Below, one piece after another: positions 33,761 through 41,450 of a stretch of DNA of 64,000 nucleotides. Below the pieces are notes generated by a model. It was not told the origin of the DNA and did not search any database. It worked only from the letters and a program-made list of their open reading frames with translations. This DNA comes from an uncultured Alloprevotella sp. (GTDB lineage: Bacteria > Bacteroidota > Bacteroidia > Bacteroidales > Bacteroidaceae): the NCBI GenBank assembly GCA_944322095.1, contig CALUNU010000001.1, positions 62,001 to 126,000 on the forward strand, written 5' to 3'. The position numbers and the translations under genes were made by a program. Position 1 is the stretch's first letter. The number at the start of each line of letters is the position of its first letter.

Positions 33761-34729
33761 TTATCTGTTTTCTTCCCAGAAGCGTACGGCGCCGCCTGTC
33801 CAGCCTTCGGCGCTCGTCCCGATGCCCAGCCCGAAGCCGTGGCGGAGGCCTTGGTAGAGGTGAAACTCCGCGGGGATGCCTGCGGCTTGCAGGGCTTCGG
33901 TGCGGCGGCGCATCGTGGCGGGGTTGGCGATGCCGTCGTTTGAGCCGACCACCGAATAGGTTGGCGGGTCTTGCCGGGTGTATTCGCTATGCCCCGTGTA
34001 GGCCATCACCACCGTGGCGGGGCGGGGAAGCGGGGTTGCTCCGAAAGCTACCGTGCCGTAGGAATCGAGGTATGCTGCCATGCGGGCCCCTGCCGAGCTG
34101 CCCCAGACGGAGTAGCCCGCCGTGTCGACTTGCAGCTCTGCGGCATGACGGAAGATGCACCAAATACCTGCCGCCAGATCTTCGAGGGCCGCCTGCGCGC
34201 TGCCCGTTTGGTATTGGATGACGAATGCATTGTAGCCTTTCCGGCTCAGCGCCAGGGCGTGGGGAAAGCCCTCGTGGATGGAGCCGACGTACGAGAAGCC
34301 GCCTCCGGGACAGATGACCGCAAACGGCGCGCCCGGCCGTCCGCGAAAGAAGAACAGCCCGGCGTCCTTGCGCCCGAGGTCGTAGAATATTTTTCGCCCG
34401 GCCACCACCGAGTCGATCATTTGGTTGATGTAGCCCACGCAGCGCTCCGCGTCAATATAATTATGGTAGGGGAGCAGCCGCTCCACGTCCGAGAGAGGCA
34501 TGTCTGCGTCGTATCCCCATTCCAGAGGCAGGATGTAGCTGCTGAACCCCTTGAAGGCGGGATGCGCCAAAACGTCGGCGATGGTGCTGCGGGTGGTGAG
34601 GTGCTGCGTTCTCGTGGCGATGGAGTGGTTCCCATCCTGCGAGGGAACGTAGGGCGAAGCCGTATGCTTGTCGCAACTGCCGAAAGATAAAATTGCCATA
34701 AGCAGACAGGTATTGATTGTCATTCTCAT
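33761..34729 (-). CDS. alpha/beta hydrolase lipoprotein
   Basis: A 322-residue protein whose N-terminus MRMTINTCLLMAILSFGSC has a lipobox (LSFGSC). The hydrolase domain has the oxyanion CPGGGFSYVG, the nucleophile elbow VWGSSAGA, the acid in VVGSNDGIAN and the His in RHGFG. It belongs to the same BD-FAE/acetyl-esterase group as the protein at 31800-32744, but is a distant paralogue. The start at 34729 fits the promoter at 34823; a longer open frame has no signal peptide. It is the first gene of a six-gene run and is divergent from araC. Confidence 0.86.
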   Translation of the reverse strand: MRMTINTCLLMAILSFGSCDKHTASPYVPSQDGNHSIATRTQHLTTRSTIADVLAHPAFKGFSSYILPLEWGYDADMPLSDVERLLPYHNYIDAERCVGYINQMIDSVVAGRKIFYDLGRKDAGLFFFRGRPGAPFAVICPGGGFSYVGSIHEGFPHALALSRKGYNAFVIQYQTGSAQAALEDLAAGIWCIFRHAAELQVDTAGYSVWGSSAGARMAAYLDSYGTVAFGATPLPRPATVVMAYTGHSEYTRQDPPTYSVVGSNDGIANPATMRRRTEALQAAGIPAEFHLYQGLRHGFGLGIGTSAEGWTGGAVRFWEENR

Positions 34730-34822
34730 CGGGGATTTCCTTTTATGCGGTGCTGGGGCTGCGGCTGTGAGCGCCGGTGCGGCCTGGCTCGGATGGCCGG
34801 GCGCAGCCCGCATCAGCCTTTG

Positions 34823-34850
34823 CAAAGGTAGGGCGAAACGCTTCGCCTGG
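34823..34850 (-). promoter_or_regulatory. promoter of the hydrolase/reductase run (weak -33)
   Basis: The reverse-strand -7 box is TACCTTTG (34823-34830) and the 20-bp spacer reaches 34850. At the -33 position TATGG replaces TTTG, exactly as in the transporter promoter, and operator copy 2 begins there. The leader is about 90 nt. Confidence 0.6.
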
Positions 34851-34890
34851 CCATACACAGATTACGGATTGAAGCACCCATTTCACCGAA
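34851..34890. promoter_or_regulatory. putative AraC-family operator, copy 2
   Basis: It has 39 of 40 bases in common with copy 1 (28778-28817); the only difference is GATTGAAGC for GATTGATGC. It directly abuts the -33 position of the hydrolase promoter, about 160 bp from the divergent araC gene. Confidence 0.65.
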
Positions 34891-34928
34891 GGGCACCGGC
34901 CGGCATGGGCGACGGCCCGGCGGGGTAA

Positions 34929-34962
34929 CACAAATTGCGGAATGTTGCACCTATTTTACAGA
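34929..34962. promoter_or_regulatory. putative AraC-family operator, diverged copy 3
   Basis: About 27 of 35 positions agree with copies 1 and 2, including CACA, ATT, CGGA, TGCACC and ATTT. It begins 73 bp (about seven helical turns) after copy 2 in the same orientation and lies 40 bp before the araC -7 box. It could be an autoregulatory site or a second site for the hydrolase promoter. Confidence 0.5.
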
Positions 34963-35002
34963 TGGGGCCTCCCGTCTGATAAAAAGATCGGGGGAAAAAG
35001 GT

Positions 35003-35010
35003 TATTTTTG
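35003..35010 (+). promoter_or_regulatory. -7 box of araC-family gene
   Basis: TATTTTTG matches TANNTTTG and would give a start near 35016, with a leader of about 35 nt. No TTTG lies 19-21 bp upstream. Confidence 0.45.
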
Positions 35011-35049
35011 TGGCAGTATATTTAACTTATATAATGGAGGGAACGAGAT

Positions 35050-35955
35050 ATGGGCGACATTTTAAACATTGGCACCATCCCCGACTATAACGAGTTCTTG
35101 GGCATCGAGACGCTCAACCCGCTGGTTACGTTTATCGACTTTCGCGAGGTCGAGGTGTTGAAACACAGGAAAAAGCTCTACGGCTTCTACGGTATCTACC
35201 TGAAAGAGAAGATACACGGCAAGCTGACCTATGGGCGCAGCCGGTACGACTACGAGGAGGGCACGCTGGTGTTTGTGGCGCCCGGCCAGGTGGCAGGCAT
35301 CGACGACGGCGGCGAAACGCTCCGCCCCGAAGGCTGTTGCCTGCTGTTCCATCCCGACCTGCTGCGCGGCACCGGCCTGGCCCGCAAGATGAAGGAATAC
35401 ACCTTTTTCTCCTACGAGGTGAACGAGGCCCTGCACATGTCGGAGCGGGAGCGCCAGACCGTCTTCAACTGCTTCGCTGAGATACGCGAGGAGCTGCACC
35501 ACAGCATCGACAGGCACACCCGCAGCATCATCACGTCCAACATCGAGGTGCTGCTCAACCATTGTCTCCGCTTCTACGACCGCCAGTTTGCCACGCGCGC
35601 GGCTGTCAACAAGGACGTCCTCGCCCGCTTCGAGGACCTGATGGCCGGCTACTTCGACTCCGACAAGCCTGCACACATCGGCCTGCCCACCGTGGCGTGG
35701 TGTGCCGACCAGCTCCACTTTTCGGCCAACTATTTCGGCGACCTTATTAAGAAGGAAACGGGCAAATCGGCCATCGAATGCATCCATCTTGCCGTCGTGG
35801 ACCGCGTCAAGGACTTGCTGCGGGGCACGGGCAAGACCGTGAGCGAGATTGCCTACGAGGTGGGCTTCCAGTATCCGCATCATCTGAGCCGTATGTTCAA
35901 GAATGTGGTGGGCTGTACGCCGAACGAGTATAGGGCCGGGGCGAGCGTGGTGTGA
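35050..35955 (+). CDS. AraC-family transcriptional regulator
   Basis: A 301-residue regulator. The N-terminal ~190 residues form a cupin-like sensor domain (YGIYLKEKIHGKLTYGRS, GTLVFVAPGQVAG). The C-terminal ~100 residues are a double helix-turn-helix of AraC type: first HTH around LPTVAWCADQLHFSANYFGDLIKKETG, second around KTVSEIAYEVGFQYPHHLSRMFKN, then the family's end motif GCTPNEYR. It is the only regulator in the island and is divergent from the long reductase/hydrolase run. By analogy to E. coli YqhC it may sense aldehydes or other electrophiles; the ligand is not known. Confidence 0.92.
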   Translation: MGDILNIGTIPDYNEFLGIETLNPLVTFIDFREVEVLKHRKKLYGFYGIYLKEKIHGKLTYGRSRYDYEEGTLVFVAPGQVAGIDDGGETLRPEGCCLLFHPDLLRGTGLARKMKEYTFFSYEVNEALHMSERERQTVFNCFAEIREELHHSIDRHTRSIITSNIEVLLNHCLRFYDRQFATRAAVNKDVLARFEDLMAGYFDSDKPAHIGLPTVAWCADQLHFSANYFGDLIKKETGKSAIECIHLAVVDRVKDLLRGTGKTVSEIAYEVGFQYPHHLSRMFKNVVGCTPNEYRAGASVV

Positions 35956-36058
35956 TCGGGGCGTAGCCCTCATACGGGCCGGGAGGCATTTTTACGGCGG
36001 CCTTGCTTGCCGGTGGTTTGCAGGCGCGCTTCGGGCGCAGGCTGCCGGAGGGTAACAA

Positions 36059-36101
36059 AAAAGCGCAAAGCCATGTCGTTGAGCATCGGCTTTGCGCTTT
36101 T
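36059..36101. terminator. bidirectional terminator between araC and the tRNA-Thr/SRP RNA unit
   Basis: Perfect 14-bp arms (36059-36072 and 36088-36101) rich in A at the left and T at the right, with a 15-nt loop. The right arm gives a U-run for the forward transcript and the left arm gives one for the reverse transcript. Confidence 0.85.
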
Positions 36102-36166
36102 ATAAGGAGGGAGACGCATCTCTCAAACCGTCCTGCCGGCAGGTTTTCAAGATGCTTCTTCGTTTG

Positions 36167-36240
36167 AGCCTCTTGTCGGATTCGAACCAACGACCCCGAG
36201 ATTACAAATCACGTGCTCTGGCCAACTGAGCTAAAGAGGC
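36167..36240 (-). tRNA. tRNA-Thr (anticodon TGT)
   Basis: The reverse strand folds into a cloverleaf. The acceptor is GCCTCTT/AAGAGGC, the D stem GCTC/GAGC, the anticodon loop TTTGTAA with TGT, the variable loop is 5 nt and the T arm is GTTGG-TTCGAAT-CCGAC. The anticodon stem CGTGA/TCTCG has one T-T mismatch. The 3' CCA is not encoded. It starts 5 nt after the SRP RNA and is probably processed from the same transcript. Confidence 0.93.
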
Positions 36241-36244
36241 GGGT

Positions 36245-36341
36245 GGGTAAGCTCTCTGTATCGCGCCGCTACAACCTTGCTACCTTTGCTGCGGTCAAGC
36301 CCTGGAGGATTCGAAGGGAGCTGGCCGTACAGCACTTACCC
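36245..36341 (-). ncRNA. ffs: signal recognition particle RNA (small bacterial type)
   Basis: About 97 nt. The ends GGGTAAG and CTTACCC pair and close the hairpin. Near the apex are CCAGG and AGCAA, the two halves of the SRP RNA symmetric loop bound by Ffh, around a GCTTGACCGC tip. This is the small domain-IV-only RNA that works with Ffh and FtsY to target proteins to the membrane. It has its own promoter at 36354-36384 and leads into tRNA-Thr. Confidence 0.85.
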
Positions 36342-36353
36342 GTGTTTCGGCTG

Positions 36354-36384
36354 CAAAAGTAGGCAATATATTTTTATCCCGCAA
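36354..36384 (-). promoter_or_regulatory. promoter of the SRP RNA-tRNA-Thr unit
   Basis: Reverse-strand TTG (36382-36384) and TACTTTTG (36354-36361) are 20 bp apart, and the predicted start lies 6-8 nt before the SRP RNA. The AT-rich spacer suits a strong stable-RNA promoter. Confidence 0.7.
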
Positions 36385-36408
36385 GCTGTGAGCGTTGTTT
36401 TTCTGCCG

Positions 36409-38091
36409 TCAGCGGCTGTTTTTCTCCAAACGGAGCGTTTGCGTGCAATATTTCAGTACGGCCGGCCGGTGCGTTACGAAGATGAGCGTGCGGCCGCGGC
36501 TGGCCTCAATGACGCCGCTGATGACGCGCTCCTCGGTGGCAGGATCGAGCGCGGAGGTGACTTCGTCGAGTAGTAGCACGGGGGCTTTTCGCAGCAGGGC
36601 GCGCGCTATGCCGATGCGTTGCGCCTGCCCCTCCGACAGGCCGTCGCCCATTTCGCCGCAGCGCGCGTCGAGGCCGCCCGGCAGTGCAAAAACAAAGTCG
36701 GCCGCGGCCGTTCGCAGCGCACCGGCCATCTCTTCGTCGGAGGCATCGGGGGCGGCCAGCCGCAGGTTGTCGCGTATGGTGCCGCTCAGCAGCGTGTTGC
36801 CCTGCGGGGCGTATGCGAAGTTGCAGCGCGTGCGGGGAGCGACGGGGCACGTTCTGCCCCCGCCGTACAGACTCACTTCGCCCCGCCCGGGAGCGGCCAG
36901 CGCCAGCAGCAGACGTATGAGCGTTGTCTTGCCGGCGCCGGTTTCGCCCACGATGGCCGTGACGCTGCCGGGAGGAAAGTCGTAGCTGAACTGCCGCAGA
37001 ACCATGCGGCTGCCGTGTGTATAGGAAAAGTCGACGTTGGCGAAGCGTATGCCCACGTTTTTTTCCATCGGCATGGCTTCCTCGTTTTCGTCTTCGGCAA
37101 TTTTTTCCAGCTCCATGAGCCGTTCGCCGGCAGCAGCGGCCGTGATGAACGCCGACACGAAGCGCGTAAGGCTGCGTACGGGGCCTTGGATCTGCCCCAC
37201 GAGCTGTACGAAGGCGATGAGCGCTCCGTAGGTGATGGTGCCGCCGGCGAGCGCCAGTACGCCCCAGCCGAAGGTGACGAGATAGCCCGTGGCAAAGCCT
37301 GCGTTCATGAGGGTCGACGAGGTGGAGGCGTAGCGCGTGCGTTCCACCACCTTGCTGCGCAGCGCATCTTGCAGGTGCGCGAGGCGGCCGGTGGCCATGT
37401 CTTCGCTTTGCAGCGTCTTGACCACCAGGGCGTGTTGCAGATTTTCCTGCATGGCGGCCTGAATGGTGCTTTCGGCGCCGCGCACCTCGTGCGTCAGGCG
37501 GCGCATGCGTTTTACGTAAAGGCGGCTGGCTGCCACAAAGAGCGGCAGCACCAGCGCCACGATGACGGCCAGCATGCGGTCCATCCAAAAAAGAAACACA
37601 AAGGCGCCGACGAAGCGCGCCAGCGTCGTGACGAGCGCCGGGAGGCTTTCGGTGACGAACGTCACGGCCACGGCCACGTCTTTCTCCATGCGGTTGAGCA
37701 GGTCGCCCGTGTGGAACGTCCGCAGCTCTCCCCAGCGTCCGTGCAGCAGGTGGGCAAACAGGCGCCGCTGCATGCTGTTGACGGCTTTGGCGCCGAGCAC
37801 CGCCTGTATCCATTTGGAGGCATATCCCAAGCCCAGTTGCACGACGGCGATGCCCGCCAGCAGCCCCAGCCACACGGGCAGCCCCGAGCCGGGGCGCGTG
37901 CCTGTGGCGGCGTCGATGGCCAGCTTTGTCGCTCCCACGAAGGCCAGGTCGGCGCCAACCAGCAGCAGGCCCAGCGCGGTGTTCAGCAGGGCCTGGCGCC
38001 TGAACCCGCGCCACGACCGGCCATACCACCGGGCTGTTTGCAAGGCGCCTGCCATCGTTCTGCGGCCGCCGGATGTGTTGTTTCGCGTCAT
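36409..38091 (-). CDS. ABC transporter, fused permease and ATPase (exporter type)
   Basis: A 560-residue half-transporter. Six membrane helices fill residues ~25-320 (LLNTALGLLLVGADLAFVGA and others). The nucleotide-binding domain has Walker A VGETGAGKTT, the signature LSEGQAQR (a variant of LSGGQ) and Walker B VLLLDEVTSALD, followed by the H-loop VTHR. It works as a dimer in the inner membrane, exporting an unknown lipid, peptide or drug. It overlaps nadK by 4 bp (ATGA) and so is translationally coupled to it, although the functions look unrelated. Confidence 0.92.
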   Translation of the reverse strand: MTRNNTSGGRRTMAGALQTARWYGRSWRGFRRQALLNTALGLLLVGADLAFVGATKLAIDAATGTRPGSGLPVWLGLLAGIAVVQLGLGYASKWIQAVLGAKAVNSMQRRLFAHLLHGRWGELRTFHTGDLLNRMEKDVAVAVTFVTESLPALVTTLARFVGAFVFLFWMDRMLAVIVALVLPLFVAASRLYVKRMRRLTHEVRGAESTIQAAMQENLQHALVVKTLQSEDMATGRLAHLQDALRSKVVERTRYASTSSTLMNAGFATGYLVTFGWGVLALAGGTITYGALIAFVQLVGQIQGPVRSLTRFVSAFITAAAAGERLMELEKIAEDENEEAMPMEKNVGIRFANVDFSYTHGSRMVLRQFSYDFPPGSVTAIVGETGAGKTTLIRLLLALAAPGRGEVSLYGGGRTCPVAPRTRCNFAYAPQGNTLLSGTIRDNLRLAAPDASDEEMAGALRTAAADFVFALPGGLDARCGEMGDGLSEGQAQRIGIARALLRKAPVLLLDEVTSALDPATEERVISGVIEASRGRTLIFVTHRPAVLKYCTQTLRLEKNSR

Positions 38092-38975
38092 GCCCGTTTG
38101 TCAAGCCCCCACATCAGTTTGTCGCGCAGGGTGTCGAAAAAGCGTTTGTGCGTAATTTTCACCACGCCCACGCGGTAGGGTGCGCGGCGCAGCGTGATGA
38201 ACGTTTTTTCGGGAAAGCTCTCGCTCCGCCCGTCGATGGCCACCATGAAATGGTGGCCGCGGCTTTCCACTTTCAGTTCGATACAGACGTCGTCTTTGAG
38301 CACCACGGGGCGCATGCTCAGGCTGTGGGGAGCCACGGCGGCCAGGCATAGCGTGCCCGAGCCCGGCACCAGGATGGGGCCGCCAACGCTCAGCGAGTAG
38401 CCCGTAGAGCCCGTCGGCGTACACACGATGAGGCCGTCGGCCATGTAGTGGGCCAGCAGTTCGCCGTCCACCCGTGCCTCGATGCCGATGAGCGAAGAGT
38501 TGTCGTGTTTCAGCACAGCCACCTCGTTTAGGGCGAAAGGATAGCCAGCCGGCTGCGCACCCGCCATTTCCACGCCGATTACCGTGCGCCGTTCCACGAC
38601 GTAATCGCCGGCCAGCAGTGCGTCGAGCGCCGGCGGCATTTCGGCGGGAGCCACGTCGGCCAGAAAGCCCAGCCGCCCGGCGTTGATGCCCAGTATCGGC
38701 ACGTCGCAGCCGCCCAGCGCCGCTGCCGTGCGCAGGAAGGTGCCGTCGCCGCCCACCGAGATGGCCAGGTCGGCCCCCGCACCGCCGTCGGTGAGGGCGA
38801 AGCGCCGTCTCGGCCACATGGTGGCGAGCTGTGCCGCCAGCTCCTTTTCCGTCTCCACGTCGAAGCCCCTTTTTTCCAGCTCTGTCAGCACCGTGCCCGC
38901 AAAGGGCACTCTCTCGTGAGCCTTGGCATCGCCGAAGAGGGCTACTTTCGGTCTGCGACCGTCCGTTTTTGTCAT
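38088..38975 (-). CDS. nadK: NAD kinase
   Basis: A 295-residue enzyme that phosphorylates NAD+ to NADP+. ISVGGDGTFLRTA is the GGDG phosphate loop with the catalytic Asp, ALNEVAVLK is the conserved NE motif, and TPTGSTGYSLSVGGPI is the second nucleotide-binding motif. It supplies the NADPH pool that reductases such as those in the nearby island consume, though no operon link exists. A likely -7 box TAAATTTG lies at 39061-39068 on the reverse strand. Confidence 0.95.
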   Translation of the reverse strand: MTKTDGRRPKVALFGDAKAHERVPFAGTVLTELEKRGFDVETEKELAAQLATMWPRRRFALTDGGAGADLAISVGGDGTFLRTAAALGGCDVPILGINAGRLGFLADVAPAEMPPALDALLAGDYVVERRTVIGVEMAGAQPAGYPFALNEVAVLKHDNSSLIGIEARVDGELLAHYMADGLIVCTPTGSTGYSLSVGGPILVPGSGTLCLAAVAPHSLSMRPVVLKDDVCIELKVESRGHHFMVAIDGRSESFPEKTFITLRRAPYRVGVVKITHKRFFDTLRDKLMWGLDKRA

Positions 38976-39260
38976 ATATATAAGTTGTTTCGTCCGTTGA
39001 TGGGTGCCGCATATGAGCCCGTTGCTCCGTTCTTGCGAAAGGCGGCAGTCCGTCGTGGCGCAAATTTAAGCATAAACCGCCGTACTGCGGGCTGCCGGCC
39101 CCGATAAACGTCGCTTTCTGCCTGTTCTCCCCTTCGGCCGCACCGCCGCCGGTCGATTTTTGCCGCATTTGTTTTGTTTTGCGCGGGTCTTGTGCTAATT
39201 TTGCGGGGCGTGCGGCCCGTTCGTACGCAATTTGCGGTTTTTAGCTTTATTAGAAAGAGC
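38976..39260. other. divergent promoter region between nadK and fbp
   Basis: No gene is seen. It holds a reverse -7 box TAAATTTG (39061-39068) for nadK and the fbp promoter at 39173-39203. Confidence 0.55.
39173..39203 (+). promoter_or_regulatory. promoter of fbp
   Basis: TTTG (39173-39176) and TAATTTTG (39196-39203) are 19 bp apart. The predicted start near 39210 rules out the far-upstream TTG at 39174 as the start codon and leaves GTG 39261 as the first usable in-frame one. Confidence 0.65.
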
Positions 39261-41282
39261 GTGTGTTACGATAAAGAAGATGAAAGAACAAACGCGGGTG
39301 ACGCCTGCGCGCAGCCCGGAAAGGCTGCGTCCGACCTGCGTTACCTGCGCTTGCTGTCGCGCGACTTTCCCACGGTTTCGAGCGTGACGACCGAGATTAT
39401 AAACCTCGCGGCCATCCTGCACCTGCCAAAGCCCACCGAGCATTTTCTGGCCGACCTGCACGGCGAAAACGAGGCCTTCCAGCACGTGCTGCGCAACGCC
39501 TCGGGCAACATCCGCCGCAAGGTGGGCGAGCTCTTTGCCGGCTCCCTGCGCGAGAGCGAGATGCGCGACCTGTGTACGCTCATCTACTATCCCGAGCAGA
39601 AGCTCGAACTCGTCAAGCAGACCGACGCTCATCTTTCCGACTACTACGAAACAACGCTCAACCGGCTCATCACCGTTTGCCGCAGCGTCTCTTCCAAATA
39701 CACCCGCTCGAAGGTGCGCAAGAGCCTGCCCGAGGAGTTTTCCTACATCATCGAAGAGCTCCTGCACGAGTCGGGCGACGACCACAACAAATACGCCTAC
39801 TTCAACGTAATCATCCGCACCATCATCGCGACGAAGCGGGCCGAGGCCTTCATCGTGGCCATCTGCTACCTGATACAGCGCCTGGCCATCGACCGCCTGC
39901 ACATCCTGGGCGACATCTTCGACCGCGGGCCCGGCGCCCACCTCATCATGGACACCCTCTGCGGCTATCACCACCTCGACATAGAGTGGGGCAACCACGA
40001 CATCCTCTGGATGGGCGCCGCCGCCGGCAACCTGTGCTGCATCGCCGGCGTGCTGCGTCTTTCGCTCCGCTATGCCAACACGCAAACGCTCGAAGAAGGC
40101 TACGGCATCAACATGGTGCCCCTGGCCACCTTCGCCATGGAGACTTATGCCGACGACCCATGCACCCTTTTCCGCCCGAAAACGGGCGGAAGCGACGTTA
40201 GCATTAAGGAAAAAACCGTGCGGCTGATGGCTCAAATGCACAAAGCCGTGGCCGTCATCCAGCTCAAGCTCGAAGCGCAGCTCTACCGCGCCCATCCCGA
40301 GTGGGGCATGGACGACCGCCGCCTCTTGGAACACGTCGACTGGGAGCGGGGCGTGGTGCATCTGCCCTCGGGCTGCTACGAACTGGCCGACCGCTTCTTT
40401 CCCACGGTCGACCCCGCGGCTCCCTGCGAGCTTTCGCCCGAAGAGCGCGAACTGATGGAGCACCTGCGCCATTCGTTCCTCATCAGCGACCGCCTGCGGC
40501 GTCATGTCGACTGCCTCCTCTCGCGCGGACGGATGTATGCCGTCTACAACTCCAACCTGCTCTTCCACGCCTCGGTGCCGCTCAACGCCGACGGCACCCT
40601 GCGCGAGGTGCTTGTCGAGGGACGCGCCGTCAAGGGCCGCGCCCTCATGGACCGCGTCGAGGAAGTGGTGCGCACGGCCTTCGACGACGACGCTCCCGCC
40701 CGCGAGCGCGCCTCCGCCTGCGACTATTTCTGGTACTTGTGGTGTGGCCCCAACTCGCCCCTCTTCGACAAAGACAAGATGACCACCTTCGAGCGCTACT
40801 TCATCCGCGACGCCGCCACGCATGCCGAGGAAAAAGGGTGGTACTACAAGCTGCGCGACTCGGCCGAGGTGTGCGACCGTGTTCTGGACCATTTCGACGT
40901 GACGGGGCCCCACCGCCACATCATCAACGGCCACGTCCCCGTGCGGGCCGTGCGGGGCGAAAAGCCCATCAAGGCCGACGGCAGGCTCATGGTCATCGAC
41001 GGCGGCTTTGCCAAGGCCTATCACGACACCACCGGCATAGCCGGCTACACGCTCGTCTACCACAGTCGCGGCTTCCAGCTCGTGCAACACGAGCCCTTCA
41101 CCTCGACCGAAGAGGCCGTGCGCGAAGGCACCGACATCAAGAGTACCACGCAGATTGTAGAGATGACGGGCCAGCGCATGATGGTGGCCGACACCGACAT
41201 AGGCGCCGAGCTCCGCGTGCAGATAGCCGATCTGGAAAAGCTCCTCACCGCCTACCGCCGGGGGCTCATCAAAGAACGTTGA
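39261..41282 (+). CDS. fbp: fructose-1,6-bisphosphatase class 3
   Basis: A 673-residue Firmicutes/Bacteroidetes-type FBPase (about 640-670 usual) that hydrolyses fructose 1,6-bisphosphate to fructose 6-phosphate in gluconeogenesis. It carries the metallophosphatase blocks EHFLADLHGENEAF, LHILGDIFDRGPG, IEWGNHDILWMGAAAG and INGHVPV. GTG 39261 is the only start downstream of the promoter in this frame. An ATG at 39280 lies in another frame and would need a one-base frameshift near codon 18 to read into DLRYLRLLSR, so the exact N-terminus is uncertain. The gene ends before heptamer repeat tract C. Confidence 0.93.
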   Translation: MCYDKEDERTNAGDACAQPGKAASDLRYLRLLSRDFPTVSSVTTEIINLAAILHLPKPTEHFLADLHGENEAFQHVLRNASGNIRRKVGELFAGSLRESEMRDLCTLIYYPEQKLELVKQTDAHLSDYYETTLNRLITVCRSVSSKYTRSKVRKSLPEEFSYIIEELLHESGDDHNKYAYFNVIIRTIIATKRAEAFIVAICYLIQRLAIDRLHILGDIFDRGPGAHLIMDTLCGYHHLDIEWGNHDILWMGAAAGNLCCIAGVLRLSLRYANTQTLEEGYGINMVPLATFAMETYADDPCTLFRPKTGGSDVSIKEKTVRLMAQMHKAVAVIQLKLEAQLYRAHPEWGMDDRRLLEHVDWERGVVHLPSGCYELADRFFPTVDPAAPCELSPEERELMEHLRHSFLISDRLRRHVDCLLSRGRMYAVYNSNLLFHASVPLNADGTLREVLVEGRAVKGRALMDRVEEVVRTAFDDDAPARERASACDYFWYLWCGPNSPLFDKDKMTTFERYFIRDAATHAEEKGWYYKLRDSAEVCDRVLDHFDVTGPHRHIINGHVPVRAVRGEKPIKADGRLMVIDGGFAKAYHDTTGIAGYTLVYHSRGFQLVQHEPFTSTEEAVREGTDIKSTTQIVEMTGQRMMVADTDIGAELRVQIADLEKLLTAYRRGLIKER

Positions 41283-41342
41283 AAACAGCAGGGATAAGCC
41301 CCGAAAACAAAAAGAAACCAGCCAAACAGCAATAGTAAATTA

Positions 41343-41433
41343 TCAATTGTCAATTCTCAACTGTTAATTCTCAATTCCCAATTGTCAATAGCCAATTCCC
41401 AATTGTCAATTATCAATTCTCAATTGTCAATTT
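41343..41433. repeat. AT-rich heptanucleotide tandem repeat, tract C (13 units)
   Basis: Thirteen perfectly phased 7-bp units, nearly all TCAATTN or CCAATTN. It fills the space between fbp and the serine dehydratase gene, ending 17 bp before its ATG. Tract A is also exactly 13 units (91 bp). Confidence 0.88.
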
Positions 41434-41450
41434 AAAAATACCCTCACCGC

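Noticed and set aside
19166-35955. Redox island as an integrated mobile element
   Set aside because: No integrase, transposase, direct repeats or tRNA-end attachment site is seen at its borders. The nearby tRNA-Thr is intact with no duplicated 3' end, and composition looks like that of the neighbours.
39174-39260. TTG 39174 as the start of fbp
   Set aside because: It lies inside the promoter, upstream of the predicted transcript start, and the extra residues resemble nothing in the family.
39195-41090. 631-residue reverse frame opposite fbp
   Set aside because: Shadow of fbp; low-complexity composition and no promoter, while the forward frame carries all metallophosphatase motifs.
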